Origin: Hyphomonadaceae bacterium BL14
GTDB lineage: Bacteria > Pseudomonadota > Alphaproteobacteria > Caulobacterales > Maricaulaceae
Direction of reading: 5' to 3'
Length of the DNA stretch: 64,000 bases
Assembly: GCA_027627705.1 (NCBI GenBank)
Contig: CP091242.1
Span: 1,003,765 to 1,067,764, forward strand
The position numbers were made by a program, and so were the translations under genes. The notes beneath the pieces were generated by a model. That model was not told the origin of the DNA. It saw only the letters and a list, made by a program, of their open reading frames with translations, and made no database searches. Positions 50,156 through 61,243 of the stretch are shown in pieces; position 1 is the stretch's first letter; every line of letters starts with the position of its first letter.

Positions 50156-51568
50156 CTAGCCCCCGGCACCGCCTGGCAGATCGAGGCAGGCGCGCAGCCC
50201 CCCCAGGGGCGAGCGGTCCAGTGATAGCGTCCCGCCATACGCGCTGGCCAGATCCGTCACGATGGCCAGACCCAGCCCGGTGCCGGGTGACTGTTCGTCC
50301 AGGCGCACGCCGCGGGCCAGCGCCTGGTGGCGCTGGTCCTGCGTCAGGCCCGGCCCGTCATCATCGACGATGATCTCGAGGCGCCCTGCCAGGGCAGGCA
50401 GGAGCGTGACATGCACCTGGCCGGCGGCCCATTTGCAGGCATTGTCCATCAGATTGCCGGCCAGGTCCTCAAGGTCCTGGCGCTCGCCACGGAACACCGC
50501 GCCAGGCGCGGTATCCCAGTCGATCCGCACGCCCCGGCGCTCATAGATGCGCCGCAGCGTGCGGCCCAGATCATTGATCACGGCGTCGGCGGGCGTGCGC
50601 GCGCCGATGGCGCGGGCGTTCGCGGCGGCGCGCGCGCGGCGCAGATGATGCTCGACCTGATCAGTCATGGACTGGGTCTGACGTGTCACCAGCTCGGCCA
50701 GCGGCCCGGACTGGCCGCGCGCCTCATTGCCCAGCACCGTCAGCGGCGTCTTCAGGGCGTGGGCGAGATTACCCACATGGGTGCGGGCGCGCTCGACCAC
50801 TTCACGTGAATGATCAAGAAGCCCGTTAAGCTCTTCGGCCAGCGGTTTGATCTCGCGTGGAAAATGGCCACTCACCCATTCGGTCTGACCGTCGCGCACG
50901 GCCGCGACAGCAGCCCCCATGCGCAGAATTGGCCCGAGCGCCCAGCGCACCAGCACCACCACGCCCGCCGCCAGCGCTGCGGCAAATGCGGCCAGCAGAC
51001 CGGCCGCCGCCATGGCAAAATCGCGCACCCGCCGGTCCGACGGGCGCCGGTCCTCGGCGGCGGCGAACACCACGGGTCCGCGTCCTTCAATCAGGACAGC
51101 GCGCACATGCATGCGCAGGGGCTCAAGATTGGGTCCGGGTGTTTCGCCGATGATCGTGATGCCCGGCTGGCCCAGCGCCGCGCGCACCAGCGGTCCGGCG
51201 GTATCAAGACGCTCATTGGCCAGCGAGTCCGAGCGCAGGATGGACGGGGCCGCATCGGCTCCGGCTGCGAAGACCTGCCAGTAACGCCCGGACAAAGCCT
51301 GGAAATAGCCCGGATCAATCGGCCGCAGATCCAGCTCCAGCCCGCCGCCGGCGACAGGCTCGACATGGGCCACCATGGAATCCACCACCCCGGCGAGCCG
51401 GTCGTCGAGATCGCGCAAGACGGTCGATTGAAACAGCAAGGTCAGCGCACCCGCACCGAACACCAGCAGAATCACCGCCCAGCCCAAGGCGGCCAGCACC
51501 AGGCGCCGCACCATGGAACCCTGTTCTATAAGGTCCGGTCGCCCGGTCTGGTCGTCGCGTGTGCTCAC
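50156..51568 (-). CDS. PhoQ/FeuQ-like sensor histidine kinase
   Basis: A 470-residue membrane kinase with helices at about 21-48 and 184-210 enclosing a periplasmic domain. The phospho-acceptor is H270 in NLAHALKTPLTVL, a variant of the H box typical of PhoQ and FeuQ-type kinases. The ATPase domain has NLMDNACKWA, DDDGPGL and GTGLGLAIVTDLA. It overlaps its response regulator by 4 bases. With PepSY protein and regulator upstream, it forms an operon that may sense divalent cations or envelope state (inference from relatives). Confidence 0.9.
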   Translation of the reverse strand: MSTRDDQTGRPDLIEQGSMVRRLVLAALGWAVILLVFGAGALTLLFQSTVLRDLDDRLAGVVDSMVAHVEPVAGGGLELDLRPIDPGYFQALSGRYWQVFAAGADAAPSILRSDSLANERLDTAGPLVRAALGQPGITIIGETPGPNLEPLRMHVRAVLIEGRGPVVFAAAEDRRPSDRRVRDFAMAAAGLLAAFAAALAAGVVVLVRWALGPILRMGAAVAAVRDGQTEWVSGHFPREIKPLAEELNGLLDHSREVVERARTHVGNLAHALKTPLTVLGNEARGQSGPLAELVTRQTQSMTDQVEHHLRRARAAANARAIGARTPADAVINDLGRTLRRIYERRGVRIDWDTAPGAVFRGERQDLEDLAGNLMDNACKWAAGQVHVTLLPALAGRLEIIVDDDGPGLTQDQRHQALARGVRLDEQSPGTGLGLAIVTDLASAYGGTLSLDRSPLGGLRACLDLPGGAGG

Positions 51569-52254
51569 CCGGTCCTTGCGTCCATGCGTCCGGTGTCTGG
51601 GTCGACCAGACGATAGCCCAGTCCGCGCACGGTTTCGATCCGGTCATTGCCGATTTTCTTGCGCAGGCGCCCGACAAACACCTCGATCGTATTGGAGTCG
51701 CGGTCGAAATCCTGATCGTAGATGTGTTCGACCAGCTCGGTGCGCGAAATCACCCGCTCCTTGTGGTGCATGAGATAGCTCAGGAGGCGGAACTCATGGC
51801 TGGTCAGCTTAACCAGCTGATCGCCCAGAAAGACGCGCGCGCCGCGTGTATCCAGCGTCAGCGTACCGCTTTCCATCATGGCGCTGGCGTGTCCGGCGGC
51901 GCGCCGGGTCAGGGCGCGCAGGCGCGCCAGCAATTCTTCCGGGTGGAAGGGCTTGGTAAGGTAGTCATCGGCACCCGCGTCAAACCCGGCGACCTTCTCG
52001 CTCCACCGGTCACGCGCGGTCAGGATCAGCACAGGCGTGGTCACGCCCGCCTTGCGCCAGCGCTCCAGCACCGAAACGCCGTCCAGCTTGGGCAAGCCGA
52101 GATCGAGCACGATGGCGTCATACGGCTCGGTCTCGCCCAGATGCCAGCCATCTTCGCCGTCGGCGGCGGAATCCACCGCATAGCCGGCATGGTGCAGCGT
52201 ATCGGACAGCTGGCGGTTCAGATCGGCGTCGTCTTCCACGATGAGCGCGCGCAT
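51565..52254 (-). CDS. PhoP-like OmpR-family response regulator
   Basis: A 229-residue response regulator with phospho-acceptor D51 (VLDLGLPKLDG) and a winged-helix domain with LTSHEFRLLSYLMHHKERVISRTELVEHIY (cited as LTSHEFRLLSYLMHH). The ATG at 52254 has GGAAGGAG at good spacing; the ORF start 11 codons earlier does not. It overlaps the kinase gene and follows the PepSY gene by 19 bases. A direct repeat with PhoP-box spacing lies just upstream of the PepSY gene, suggesting autoregulation. Confidence 0.92.
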   Translation of the reverse strand: MRALIVEDDADLNRQLSDTLHHAGYAVDSAADGEDGWHLGETEPYDAIVLDLGLPKLDGVSVLERWRKAGVTTPVLILTARDRWSEKVAGFDAGADDYLTKPFHPEELLARLRALTRRAAGHASAMMESGTLTLDTRGARVFLGDQLVKLTSHEFRLLSYLMHHKERVISRTELVEHIYDQDFDRDSNTIEVFVGRLRKKIGNDRIETVRGLGYRLVDPDTGRMDARTG

Positions 52255-52273
52255 GGGCGAAGCTCCTTCCCTG

Positions 52274-52573
52274 TTAACCGATGACACGGCCGGTGCGCGC
52301 GTCCACGCGCACGTCGCGGCGCTGACCCTCGCGGGTCACAATACGGATGATGTAAAGCGGCTGCGCCCCGCTTTCGAAGCGGCCGGTGACGTATTGCGAG
52401 CCGGGATAGGCGCGCAGCGCCGCATCGATCGCCACACGCATCGGCACAATGTCTGCCTGCGCGGACGCCTCATGAACGCCCGGCAGTTCGGCTGCATGCG
52501 CGCCGGCAGCCGGCAAAGAGCCGGTCGCCGCGATCGCGGCCAGAGCGAGGAAAGAGGCGAGAAGTGTTTTCAT
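52274..52573 (-). CDS. Secreted PepSY-domain protein
   Basis: A 99-residue periplasmic protein. The signal peptide is about residues 1-27 (ends GAHAAEL region). The rest is a single PepSY domain with RVAIDAALRAYPGSQYVTG and a closing VRVDARTGRVIG strand. PepSY proteins often precede PhoPQ-like pairs and may modulate the kinase or proteases. The ATG at 52573 begins the signal peptide; an upstream ATG at 52678 would add 35 residues that hide it and run across the regulatory repeat. First gene of PepSY-regulator-kinase. Confidence 0.85.
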   Translation of the reverse strand: MKTLLASFLALAAIAATGSLPAAGAHAAELPGVHEASAQADIVPMRVAIDAALRAYPGSQYVTGRFESGAQPLYIIRIVTREGQRRDVRVDARTGRVIG

Positions 52574-52598
52574 GAGACCTGTTTTGCCAAGATGGGGC

Positions 52599-52615
52599 TG
52601 AACGCGCTGTGAACA
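52599..52615 (-). promoter_or_regulatory. PhoP-box-like direct repeat
   Basis: Read on the minus strand: TGTTCA, 5 nt, CGTTCA (52615-52599), an 11-bp periodic direct repeat 26 bases before the PepSY start. Its spacing and bases resemble the enterobacterial PhoP box (TGTTTA-N5-TGTTTA). Candidate binding site for the regulator at 51565-52254. Confidence 0.45.
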
Positions 52616-52674
52616 TGCATGAAGAAGGCCATTCATCTGCACGGTCATGCGCAGGAGCCTGTGCACAGCGTGTC

Positions 52675-53592
52675 TCACCCGCCGCGCCGCCGCCTTGGAT
52701 CGTAGCCTGCAGGCGGGGTCCAGGTCTCTAGAAAGGCCTCCAGCTCCGGATCGCCGGCCGGCACGTCAATGATCAGGCGGATGATCTGGTCACCGCGCTT
52801 GCCATCTCCCGCCGGCGCGCCCTTGCCGCGCAGGCGCAGGAGCGCCCCGGAGGTCGAGCCGGCCGGCACACGCACTTCCACCACGCCGTCCACGGTGGGC
52901 GCACGCACCACACCGCCCAGTACCGCCTCTTTCAGGCTGATCGGCAGATCCAGCCGGATGTCAGCCCCGTCACGCTGGAACTGGGCGTGGGACCGGATGC
53001 GCACCGTGATCAGCGCGTCGCCGGCCGGCCCGCCAGAGAGCGATGGAGCGCCCTGCCCGCGCAGGCGCAGCACCTGGCCGTCCTCCACGCCTGCGGGCAC
53101 GCTGATCTCGTTGGCCCGCCCGCCCTGGAAGCTGACGCGCTTCTTGGCACCCAGCACCGATTCTTCAAAGCTGACATTGATCTCGCCGCGCATGTCAGGA
53201 CCCGGTGCGTTGCGCCTTGCGCCGCCGGGGCCTGCGCTGGCACCCGCCGTGCGCGCGCGCTCGGCGAACAGGTCGGAGAACAGGTCGGATATGTCTTCAA
53301 ACCGGCCCGTCGGACCCCGCTGGCCCGGGGGCGCATCGGGGTTGGAGCGGTAATGAAAGGGGGCGCGCTCGCGGCCCTCGGCATCGATCTCGCCGCGGTC
53401 GAACTTGGCGCGGGTCTCGGCGTTGGACAGAAGCTTGAAGGCGCGCGTGACCTCCTTGAACCGCTCCTCCGACTTGGCGTCATCGGGACGCGCATCCGGG
53501 TGCAGTTCTTTGGCCAGCTTGCGGTAGGCGCGCCGGATCTCGTCGGCCGAAGCCGATTTGGGCACGCCAAGAATCGCATAGGGGTCACGCAT
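52675..53592 (-). CDS. DnaJ/CbpA-type co-chaperone
   Basis: A 305-residue J-domain protein that stimulates Hsp70 ATPase. The J domain is residues 1-65 with the HPD motif at 31-33, then a Gly/Pro-rich linker and two C-terminal substrate-binding domains (about 135-290). There is no Cys-rich zinc finger, which places it with CbpA rather than full DnaJ. The ATG at 53592 directly follows a GTG that could also serve. It ends 101 bases before the PepSY start, in the same direction. Client specificity unknown. Confidence 0.9.
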   Translation of the reverse strand: MRDPYAILGVPKSASADEIRRAYRKLAKELHPDARPDDAKSEERFKEVTRAFKLLSNAETRAKFDRGEIDAEGRERAPFHYRSNPDAPPGQRGPTGRFEDISDLFSDLFAERARTAGASAGPGGARRNAPGPDMRGEINVSFEESVLGAKKRVSFQGGRANEISVPAGVEDGQVLRLRGQGAPSLSGGPAGDALITVRIRSHAQFQRDGADIRLDLPISLKEAVLGGVVRAPTVDGVVEVRVPAGSTSGALLRLRGKGAPAGDGKRGDQIIRLIIDVPAGDPELEAFLETWTPPAGYDPRRRRGG

Positions 53593-53684
53593 CACGGTTC
53601 AGCCTGTAGCAGGACTGCACTGTCCTTGCGAGCAGAGTGAACGGCAATTGGGCACGCCGCGCGCGCGCCACAAGGCGGACACGA

Positions 53685-55190
<1,506 letters not shown>

Positions 55191-55438
55191 GGCGGCAAGG
55201 CTTCCTGATCAGGGGATGTAACGCGTCCATCCCTGTTTCGGCCCGCCGCGCCGCGCCGTCAAGCGTGCGGTGTGCGCCAGACTGGTCCGGTTGCGTGACC
55301 GCACGTGTCAGGCAGTATGGATTGGGCCGCAAGGAGAGTCGGTCCGGCTATCCCCGGACACGCCTGCGCCGTGCGCCGCATGTCCGCCAAAATGTCCGGC
55401 AATCGGGCGGGCGCCGGGCCAAAAGGGGAGTGAAAGCC

Positions 55439-55678
55439 TTGTTGTCAGGCGAATTCCTGAGCCCGTGCGGGACAGAGATCTTCCAGTTCAGTGTCGGCCC
55501 CATAGAAGCGTCTGACATCGCGCCCTTCAGCTGCGGTGTGAAACTGTACGCCATAGAGAGGGCTGATTTCATTATCGACAGCCGGGTCTATGGAGAAAGC
55601 GCGTTTCAGGCGTTGGAGCTCGCCACGGCGCTGATCTCGGACCTGTCAGGCTGGGCTGAGGCAATCAAGCGCGGCTGA
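55439..55678 (+). CDS. Small hypothetical protein
   Basis: About 79 residues with no recognised family. The likely start is the TTG at 55439, 8 bases after GGGGAG; a GTG at 55430 would give three more residues but sits directly on the ribosome site. The sequence ends with SRVYGESAFQALELATALISDLSGWAEAIKRG (cited as YGESAFQALELATALISDL), a helix that resembles the C-terminus of small uncharacterised proteins with a YGxDAFQAL motif. The 248 bases upstream to gatB hold only the palindrome noted there. Strength of evidence is modest. Confidence 0.45.
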   Translation: MLSGEFLSPCGTEIFQFSVGPIEASDIAPFSCGVKLYAIERADFIIDSRVYGESAFQALELATALISDLSGWAEAIKRG

Positions 55679-55767
55679 ACCGCCAACGATCAGCGACCCG
55701 CCCCCAGAGTAATGTCGCGGCAGAATACGATTACTCCGACAGGTTCCACGCGCTCCGCGGCGCCCCC

Positions 55768-56124
55768 TCACCGCTGCGGCGTGGCGGGGCCGTAAGCGAA
55801 CCACTCCAGCTGCACCAGCTCCAGCACCAGCACACAGACAATCACCAGCCATATCGCGGCGGTGATGACGGTCGTCAGCCAGAGCTTGGCGCGGATTTGC
55901 GGATCGGTGGGCGCGCCCGGTTCTGAACCGGGGACAATGTCGCCATCCTCGTGCTGGCCGCGGATCTGGCGCGGCAGGACCGTGAAGAACACCATCCACC
56001 AGGCGCACAGAAACACCACCAGGCCCGAGACCATGCCGATATTGGGCGAAGCGATGAAGGCCAGCGCGATCCACATCAGGGCTGCGGCGATCACCAGAGC
56101 CTGGCTGAGGCGCTGACGGGTCAT
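55768..56124 (-). CDS. DUF1467 family membrane protein
   Basis: A 118-residue protein with about three membrane helices (12-30, 34-52 and 85-107) and a loop with FFTVLPRQIRGQHEDGDIVPGSEPGAP, of which VFFTVLPRQIRGQ is the family signature. DUF1467 is an alphaproteobacterial family of unknown role, usually found after mce. The ATG at 56124 shares one base with the mce stop (TGATG). A TTG one codon upstream is unlikely. Probably the last gene of the long nuo-rnj-mce transcript here. Confidence 0.88.
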   Translation of the reverse strand: MTRQRLSQALVIAAALMWIALAFIASPNIGMVSGLVVFLCAWWMVFFTVLPRQIRGQHEDGDIVPGSEPGAPTDPQIRAKLWLTTVITAAIWLVIVCVLVLELVQLEWFAYGPATPQR

Positions 56125-56558
56125 CAATGGCCGCCTTCGTACTGCGCGGGGTCCTGCATCAGCTCGATGAGCACGCCGCCGGTGTCCTTGGGATGGACGA
56201 AGATCACCGGCACGCCATGGGCGCCGAGATAGGGCTCGCCGGTGCCCAGAACCGTTGCGCCGCGCGCGCGCATGGCGTCGCGGGCGGCGAGGATGTCGGG
56301 CACTTCAAAACACATATGATGCTGGCCGCCCTTGGGGTTCTTCTCGAGGAATTTATGGACGGGGCTCCCCTCGCCCAGCGGCTCGATCAGCTCGATCTGC
56401 ATGTTGGGCAGGGTGACGAAGACGACGCGCACGCCCAGTTGCGGGAAATCCCTGGGCGCGGTGGCGTCGGTTGCGCCGTAAAGCTCGGCATAGACACGCG
56501 CCGCCGCTTCAACGTCCGGCGTGGCGACGCCCACATGGTTGAGCCGTCCGAGTTTCAT
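56124..56558 (-). CDS. mce: Methylmalonyl-CoA epimerase
   Basis: A 144-residue VOC-fold metalloenzyme interconverting (S)- and (R)-methylmalonyl-CoA. NHVGVATPDVEAA at the start supplies the first metal His, QHHMCFEV supplies the next, and IELMQDP the Glu. It follows rnj by 11 bases and overlaps DUF1467 by one base. Together with meaB (9750-10730) it supports a methylmalonyl-CoA route to succinyl-CoA, although propionyl-CoA carboxylase and the mutase are outside the window. Confidence 0.94.
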   Translation of the reverse strand: MKLGRLNHVGVATPDVEAAARVYAELYGATDATAPRDFPQLGVRVVFVTLPNMQIELIEPLGEGSPVHKFLEKNPKGGQHHMCFEVPDILAARDAMRARGATVLGTGEPYLGAHGVPVIFVHPKDTGGVLIELMQDPAQYEGGH

Positions 56559-56569
56559 TCCCGTCTCCC

Positions 56570-58255
56570 TCAGCCCGCCATGACGATGGCGTCTACCGCC
56601 GGCTTCTTGCCCCAGATGCGCGCGGCCTCGCGGCGCACGGCCTGGCGCAGGACTTCCTCTACGGCGGCCTCGTCGCGGCGCTCGCGCTTGCCCATGCGCT
56701 TGAAGGCGGCTTCGGCGGCGTCGGCCAGATCGTCCAGCAGCGCGTCGAGATCATAGCCGGACTGGTCCGGCACGCCCATGGCGCGCAGGTCGAGCCCGTT
56801 CTGAAGCGTGCCGTCGCGCAATATGGCGGCCACGGTGATGTGGCCGGCGACGGACAACTTGCGGCGCTCGCGCATGGCTTCGTGGCCGTCATTGATGATG
56901 AAATTGCCATCCACATAGAGCCGCCCCGCCGGCGCCTCGTCGACGATGCGGGCGCCGTCGCGGTCGATGCGGATCACTGCGCCATTGAACGGCTCCAGCG
57001 AATGGGGCACGCCCAGCGTCCTGGCGAAGGCAGCATGTTCTTTCAAATGGCGCAGCTCGCCATGGACCGGAATGGCCACATTGGGCTGAGCCCAGGCGTA
57101 CATCTGGGCCAGCTCGTCGCGGCACGGGTGGCCGGAGACGTGGATATGCCGGTCGCGCTCGGTGATGAGGTTGACGCCGCGCCCGGCCAGCCGGTTCATC
57201 AGCTCGAAAATCCCGCGCTCATTGCCCGGAATGATGCGCGAGGAAAAGATCACGCAGTCGCCCTGCCCCAGCGTCACATTGCGGTGGGCACCTTCGGCGA
57301 TGCGTGACAGCGCGGCGCGCGGCTCGCCCTGGGATCCGGTGCACAGATAGAGGATTTTATCGGCGGGGAAGTAGGCCGCCTCCTCCTCGTCGATGAAGTC
57401 CTGATACTGGCTGAGCAGCCCCACCGACTTGGCCGCGCCGGTGATGCGGTGCATGGACCGGCCGACCAGGCAGACCCGGCGGCCATTGGCCTCGGCCGCG
57501 TGAATGGCGGTGTCCAGGCGCGCCACGTTGGACGCAAAAGCCGCAATGGCGACCTTGCCTTTCTGCTCGCCCACCAGCTTGACCAGATTGTCACGCACGC
57601 CCGCTTCGGAGCCGGATTCGCCCTGGGTGAAGACATTGGTGCTGTCGCACACCATGGCCATCACGCCTTCGCGCCCGACGGCCTCCAGCGCGGAAATGTC
57701 GGTGCTGGCACCGATCACCGGATCGGGATCGATCTTCCAGTCGCCGGTATGCAGGATCAGGCCGGCAGGGGTGCGGATGATCAGCCCGTTGGGTTCGGGG
57801 ATGGAGTGGGTGAGCGTGACCAGCTGGAGGTCGAAGGGGCCGATTTCAAAGCGGCTGCTCATGCCGACCACATGCAACTCGGCCTCGCCCAGAATGCCGT
57901 GCTCAGCCAGGCGGTCGCGCATCAGATAGGCGGTGAAGGGCGTGGCGTAGATCGGGCAGCGCAGGCGGCGCCACAAATGGGCAACGGCGCCCATATGGTC
58001 CTCGTGGGCGTGGGTGAGGACGATCGCCTTCAATTGATGGGCGCGCTCTTCGATGAAGCGGATATCGGGCATGATGATGTCGATGCCCGGCGTCGACAGA
58101 TCGCCGAAGGTCACGCCGCAATCGACGATGATCCATTCGCGGTCCTCTTCCGGCCCGTAGCCGTAGAGATTGAGATTCATCCCGATCTCGCCCGAGCCGC
58201 CCAGCGGCACGAAATACACGGCGTCGCCGGTGTTGGTTTTAGATTTTTTGGTCAC
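56570..58255 (-). CDS. rnj: Ribonuclease J
   Basis: A 561-residue metallo-beta-lactamase/beta-CASP RNase with 5'-3' exo- and endonuclease activity, acting in rRNA maturation and mRNA decay. THAHEDHMGA at 81-90 is motif II of the zinc site; SGSEAG and GHPCRDELAQMYAW fit the beta-CASP region. The start is a GTG at 58255 (GTGACCAAAAAATCT) with a weak GAGAAAG site. It follows coaX by 12 bases. Alphaproteobacteria commonly carry a single RNase J in this position. Confidence 0.94.
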   Translation of the reverse strand: MTKKSKTNTGDAVYFVPLGGSGEIGMNLNLYGYGPEEDREWIIVDCGVTFGDLSTPGIDIIMPDIRFIEERAHQLKAIVLTHAHEDHMGAVAHLWRRLRCPIYATPFTAYLMRDRLAEHGILGEAELHVVGMSSRFEIGPFDLQLVTLTHSIPEPNGLIIRTPAGLILHTGDWKIDPDPVIGASTDISALEAVGREGVMAMVCDSTNVFTQGESGSEAGVRDNLVKLVGEQKGKVAIAAFASNVARLDTAIHAAEANGRRVCLVGRSMHRITGAAKSVGLLSQYQDFIDEEEAAYFPADKILYLCTGSQGEPRAALSRIAEGAHRNVTLGQGDCVIFSSRIIPGNERGIFELMNRLAGRGVNLITERDRHIHVSGHPCRDELAQMYAWAQPNVAIPVHGELRHLKEHAAFARTLGVPHSLEPFNGAVIRIDRDGARIVDEAPAGRLYVDGNFIINDGHEAMRERRKLSVAGHITVAAILRDGTLQNGLDLRAMGVPDQSGYDLDALLDDLADAAEAAFKRMGKRERRDEAAVEEVLRQAVRREAARIWGKKPAVDAIVMAG

Positions 58256-58267
58256 TGAGTAACTTTC

Positions 58268-59038
58268 TCAAGGCGCATTGCGCCGCCACACTTCGAGCAA
58301 TCCTCGGATCGTCACATCCGGGTCGAAGTGATCAATGGTTTCAGCCGCGCCCTCGAACAATGAGGCAACGCCGCCGGTCGCGATGACCGTCATCTCCTGG
58401 CCGATCTCGGCCTTGAGCCGGCGCACCAGCCCGTCGATGAGGTCGATATATCCCCAGAAGACGCCCGACTGCATGGCGCCCACGGTATCCTTGCCCAGCA
58501 CCTGGGGCGGGCGCTCGATGGCGATGCGCGGCAGGCGCGCAGCGGCCTGGTGCAGGGCCTGCATGGACAGATTAATGCCCGGCGAGATGATCCCGCCTTC
58601 AAAATTGCCCTGCGCCGAGACCACGTCAAATGTGGTGGCAGTCCCTGAATCCACGATGATCAGGGCACCGGGATACTTCACCCGGCAGCCCAGCGCGTTG
58701 ACCAGACGGTCGGCGCCGGCATCCTGGGGCCGCTGAAGATTCACGCCCACGCCCAGATCAATACCCGGATCGCCCACCACCACCGGCTCGGTTCCGATAT
58801 AACGCCGGGCCAGATTGCGCAGGTTAAACAGCGATTGCGGCACCACGGTGGAGATCACGCAGGCTTTCAGGTCCTTCAGCGCCAGCCCCTGCAGCTGCAG
58901 GAGCTGGTTGAGCCAGACCGCGTATTCATCCGCTGTGCGGCCCGAATGGGTCGCTGTGCGCCACTGGGCGCGCCAGTCAGTCCCGTCATGAACCGCGAAC
59001 AGGGTGTTGGTGTTCCCGCAATCAATGGCCAGCAGCAT
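58268..59038 (-). CDS. coaX: Type III pantothenate kinase
   Basis: A 256-residue ASKHA-fold kinase for the first step of coenzyme A synthesis, independent of CoaA and not feedback inhibited. [18 protein letters not shown] at the N-terminus, [11 protein letters not shown] and [15 protein letters not shown] are family blocks, the last two around the catalytic Asp and the substrate site. It follows birA by 11 bases and precedes rnj by 12. It works upstream of acyl-CoA synthetase only in the general sense of supplying CoA. Confidence 0.95.
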   Translation of the reverse strand: MLLAIDCGNTNTLFAVHDGTDWRAQWRTATHSGRTADEYAVWLNQLLQLQGLALKDLKACVISTVVPQSLFNLRNLARRYIGTEPVVVGDPGIDLGVGVNLQRPQDAGADRLVNALGCRVKYPGALIIVDSGTATTFDVVSAQGNFEGGIISPGINLSMQALHQAAARLPRIAIERPPQVLGKDTVGAMQSGVFWGYIDLIDGLVRRLKAEIGQEMTVIATGGVASLFEGAAETIDHFDPDVTIRGLLEVWRRNAP

Positions 59039-59049
59039 GTATGGCTCCG

Positions 59050-59781
59050 TCAGGGCGCGCCGGCGCCGGGGAAGAACACGTCTCCCGCCGAGATAAGCCG
59101 TCTCGTCCCATCCTTCAAATCCAGGCGCAGCGCGCCGTCCTCGGCGAGGTCTGCAAACACGCCCTCCACCGTCTCACCATCAAGGCGCGCCGTACAGCGC
59201 TCGCCCAGGCCATGGGCACGCGACAGCCAAGCGGCACGCAGCGGCGCAAATCCGTCCGCCGCCCAGCGCTGACGCCAATGCTCAAAGCGCGCGGCCAGCA
59301 AGTCCAGCGCCGCTTCCGGCGCCAGATGCGCGCCATGAACCGTGAAGTCCGTCGCCGGGCGTTCGCTGTCGTCAGGGTGGTGAGCCAGATTGACCCCGAT
59401 CCCTACCGCCAGCCACAGCCCGCCATCGGGATGGGTGCCGCTTTCCAGCAGAATGCCTGCCGCCTTGCGCCCGCTGATCAGGAGATCATTGGGCCATTTC
59501 AGCTTTATGAGAGCCGGATCCATCACGCCGGCGGCCAGATCGCCCACTGCCAGCGCGGCGGCGAAGGAGAGCTGCGCGGCGCGGGCGGGCCCGGCCTCCA
59601 GATGGTATAGCCCGGTGCAGAACAGATTGCCCGATGCGCTGGTCCAGTTGCGTCCGCGCCGTCCGCGCCCGGCACTCTGGACGCGCGCCATGATCCAGAG
59701 CGGGCCCGGCTCTCCTGAAAGTGCGCGCCGCCTGGCCTCCTCATTGGTGGAGTCCAGCTGGTCAAAAACCTCGATGCGCAA
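59050..59781 (-). CDS. birA: Biotin--[acetyl-CoA-carboxylase] ligase
   Basis: A 243-residue monofunctional biotin protein ligase. The catalytic biotinyl-AMP loop is GRGRRGRNW (about 38-46), and [19 protein letters not shown] follows as the substrate-binding block. It lacks the N-terminal DNA-binding domain of E. coli BirA, so it is not a repressor. The apparent start is TTG at 59781 (TTGCGCATCGAG), with no good ribosome site; translation is probably coupled to nuoN, which ends 17 bases earlier. It could alternatively start inside nuoN, but the conserved region begins near here. Confidence 0.93.
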   Translation of the reverse strand: MRIEVFDQLDSTNEEARRRALSGEPGPLWIMARVQSAGRGRRGRNWTSASGNLFCTGLYHLEAGPARAAQLSFAAALAVGDLAAGVMDPALIKLKWPNDLLISGRKAAGILLESGTHPDGGLWLAVGIGVNLAHHPDDSERPATDFTVHGAHLAPEAALDLLAARFEHWRQRWAADGFAPLRAAWLSRAHGLGERCTARLDGETVEGVFADLAEDGALRLDLKDGTRRLISAGDVFFPGAGAP

Positions 59782-59798
59782 ACCCGGGCCGCTCGCGC

Positions 59799-61241
59799 TT
59801 ATGAGGACACGCTGATCGCTGTGGCGAGCACAATGCCCGCCACCGGCACCAGCGCCACCGTGGCCAAAGCCGCGGCCCGGCTGATGAAGGCGACGCCTGC
59901 CGGGGCCGGCTCAAACACGCCCACAGGCTCGTCAAACCAGATCACCTTCACCACGCGCAGATAATACGCGATCGACACGGCAGAGAAGACCAGGCCGATC
60001 AGCATCAGCCACCACAGACCCGCTGACGCCGCAGCGTAGAAGACGAAGAGCTTGCCGAAAAAGCCAACAAGGAAGGGCATGCCGCCGATGGAAAACATCA
60101 GGGCCGTCATCGACCAGCCAAGCGATGGCTGGCTTTTGGCCAGGCCCTTGAGGTCATCGATCTGCTCGACCATGCCTTCGGCGCGGCGCATGGACAGGAT
60201 GACCGCAAACGCGCCCAGCACACCGACGACATAGAGCGTCATGTAGAACAGCACCGCCCAAAGCCCCAGTGCTGTCCCGGCAGCCAGGCCCACCAGCGCG
60301 TAGCCCATATTGCCGATGGAAGAATACCCCATCAGGCGCTTGATATTGGACTGCATCAGCGCGCCGAGCGCGCCCACGCCCATGGACAGCACGGCCAGCA
60401 CCACGATGATCTGGCGCCACTCATCCGTCATGGCGGCGAAGGGTTCGTAGAGCACGCGCGCAATCAGGACCATGGCCGCGAGCTTGGGCGCAGTCGCGAA
60501 GAAGGCCGCAACCGGCGTCGGGGCCCCTTCGTAAACGTCCGGCGTCCACATATGGAAAGGCGCGGCGGAGATTTTGAACGCCAGGCCGGAGATCAGGAAG
60601 ACCAGGCCGAACAGCAACCCGATCTTGGCCCCGTCCTCGCCCGCCGCCGAGGCGATGGCGTCAAATCCGGTGGCACCGGCGAAGCCATAAATCAGCGAGG
60701 CACCGTACAGCAGCAGGCCGGACGACAGGGCACCCAGCATGAAATATTTGAGGCCCGCTTCCGAGGCGCGCAGCGAATCCCGGTTGAAAGCAGCCAGGAT
60801 GTAGAGCGCCAGCGATTGCAGTTCGATGCCCAGATAGAGCGTGATCAGGTCGTTGGACGACACCATGACCGACATGCCGGTCACCGCCAGCAGGGCCAGC
60901 ACCGGGTATTCGAATTTGGCCAGGCGCTCGGTCTCGAGATATTTCGAGGCCAGTACCAGCGCGCCGGCCGAGGCGAGATAAATCACCGTCTTGGCGTAAA
61001 GCGTGAACGCATCCAGCTTGAACGCGCCATGGAAGGCGGTGCCGCCCTCCTGCCCCGCCAGCCAGACCGCGGCACCGGCGCACAGCAGCAGCAGCACGAT
61101 GGACAGGCGCATGATCAGGCGCGCGGCCGCTTCCTCGCCCTTCCAGAACACGCCCAGCAGCAACAGCGCCATGGCGCCGATCGCGAGCATCAGCTCGGGC
61201 GTCAGCAGGCGCAGATCGGACAACAGCATCTCGACAGTCAT
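59799..61241 (-). CDS. nuoN: NADH-quinone oxidoreductase subunit N
   Basis: A 480-residue antiporter-like membrane subunit of complex I with about 14 helices, pumping protons. The central LVFLISGLAFKISAAPFHMWTPDVYEGAPTPV (cited as LAFKISAAPFHMWTPDVYEG) contains the key lysine helix region typical of NuoN. The ATG at 61241 follows nuoM by two bases. It is the last nuo gene and is followed by birA. The frame extends further upstream as a chance extension inside nuoM. Confidence 0.96.
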   Translation of the reverse strand: MTVEMLLSDLRLLTPELMLAIGAMALLLLGVFWKGEEAAARLIMRLSIVLLLLCAGAAVWLAGQEGGTAFHGAFKLDAFTLYAKTVIYLASAGALVLASKYLETERLAKFEYPVLALLAVTGMSVMVSSNDLITLYLGIELQSLALYILAAFNRDSLRASEAGLKYFMLGALSSGLLLYGASLIYGFAGATGFDAIASAAGEDGAKIGLLFGLVFLISGLAFKISAAPFHMWTPDVYEGAPTPVAAFFATAPKLAAMVLIARVLYEPFAAMTDEWRQIIVVLAVLSMGVGALGALMQSNIKRLMGYSSIGNMGYALVGLAAGTALGLWAVLFYMTLYVVGVLGAFAVILSMRRAEGMVEQIDDLKGLAKSQPSLGWSMTALMFSIGGMPFLVGFFGKLFVFYAAASAGLWWLMLIGLVFSAVSIAYYLRVVKVIWFDEPVGVFEPAPAGVAFISRAAALATVALVPVAGIVLATAISVSS

Positions 61242-61243
61242 GA

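Noticed and set aside
55191..55438. tRNA or small RNA in the gap after gatB
   Set aside because: I found no cloverleaf or stable hairpin series beyond a 10-bp palindrome at 55204-55213.
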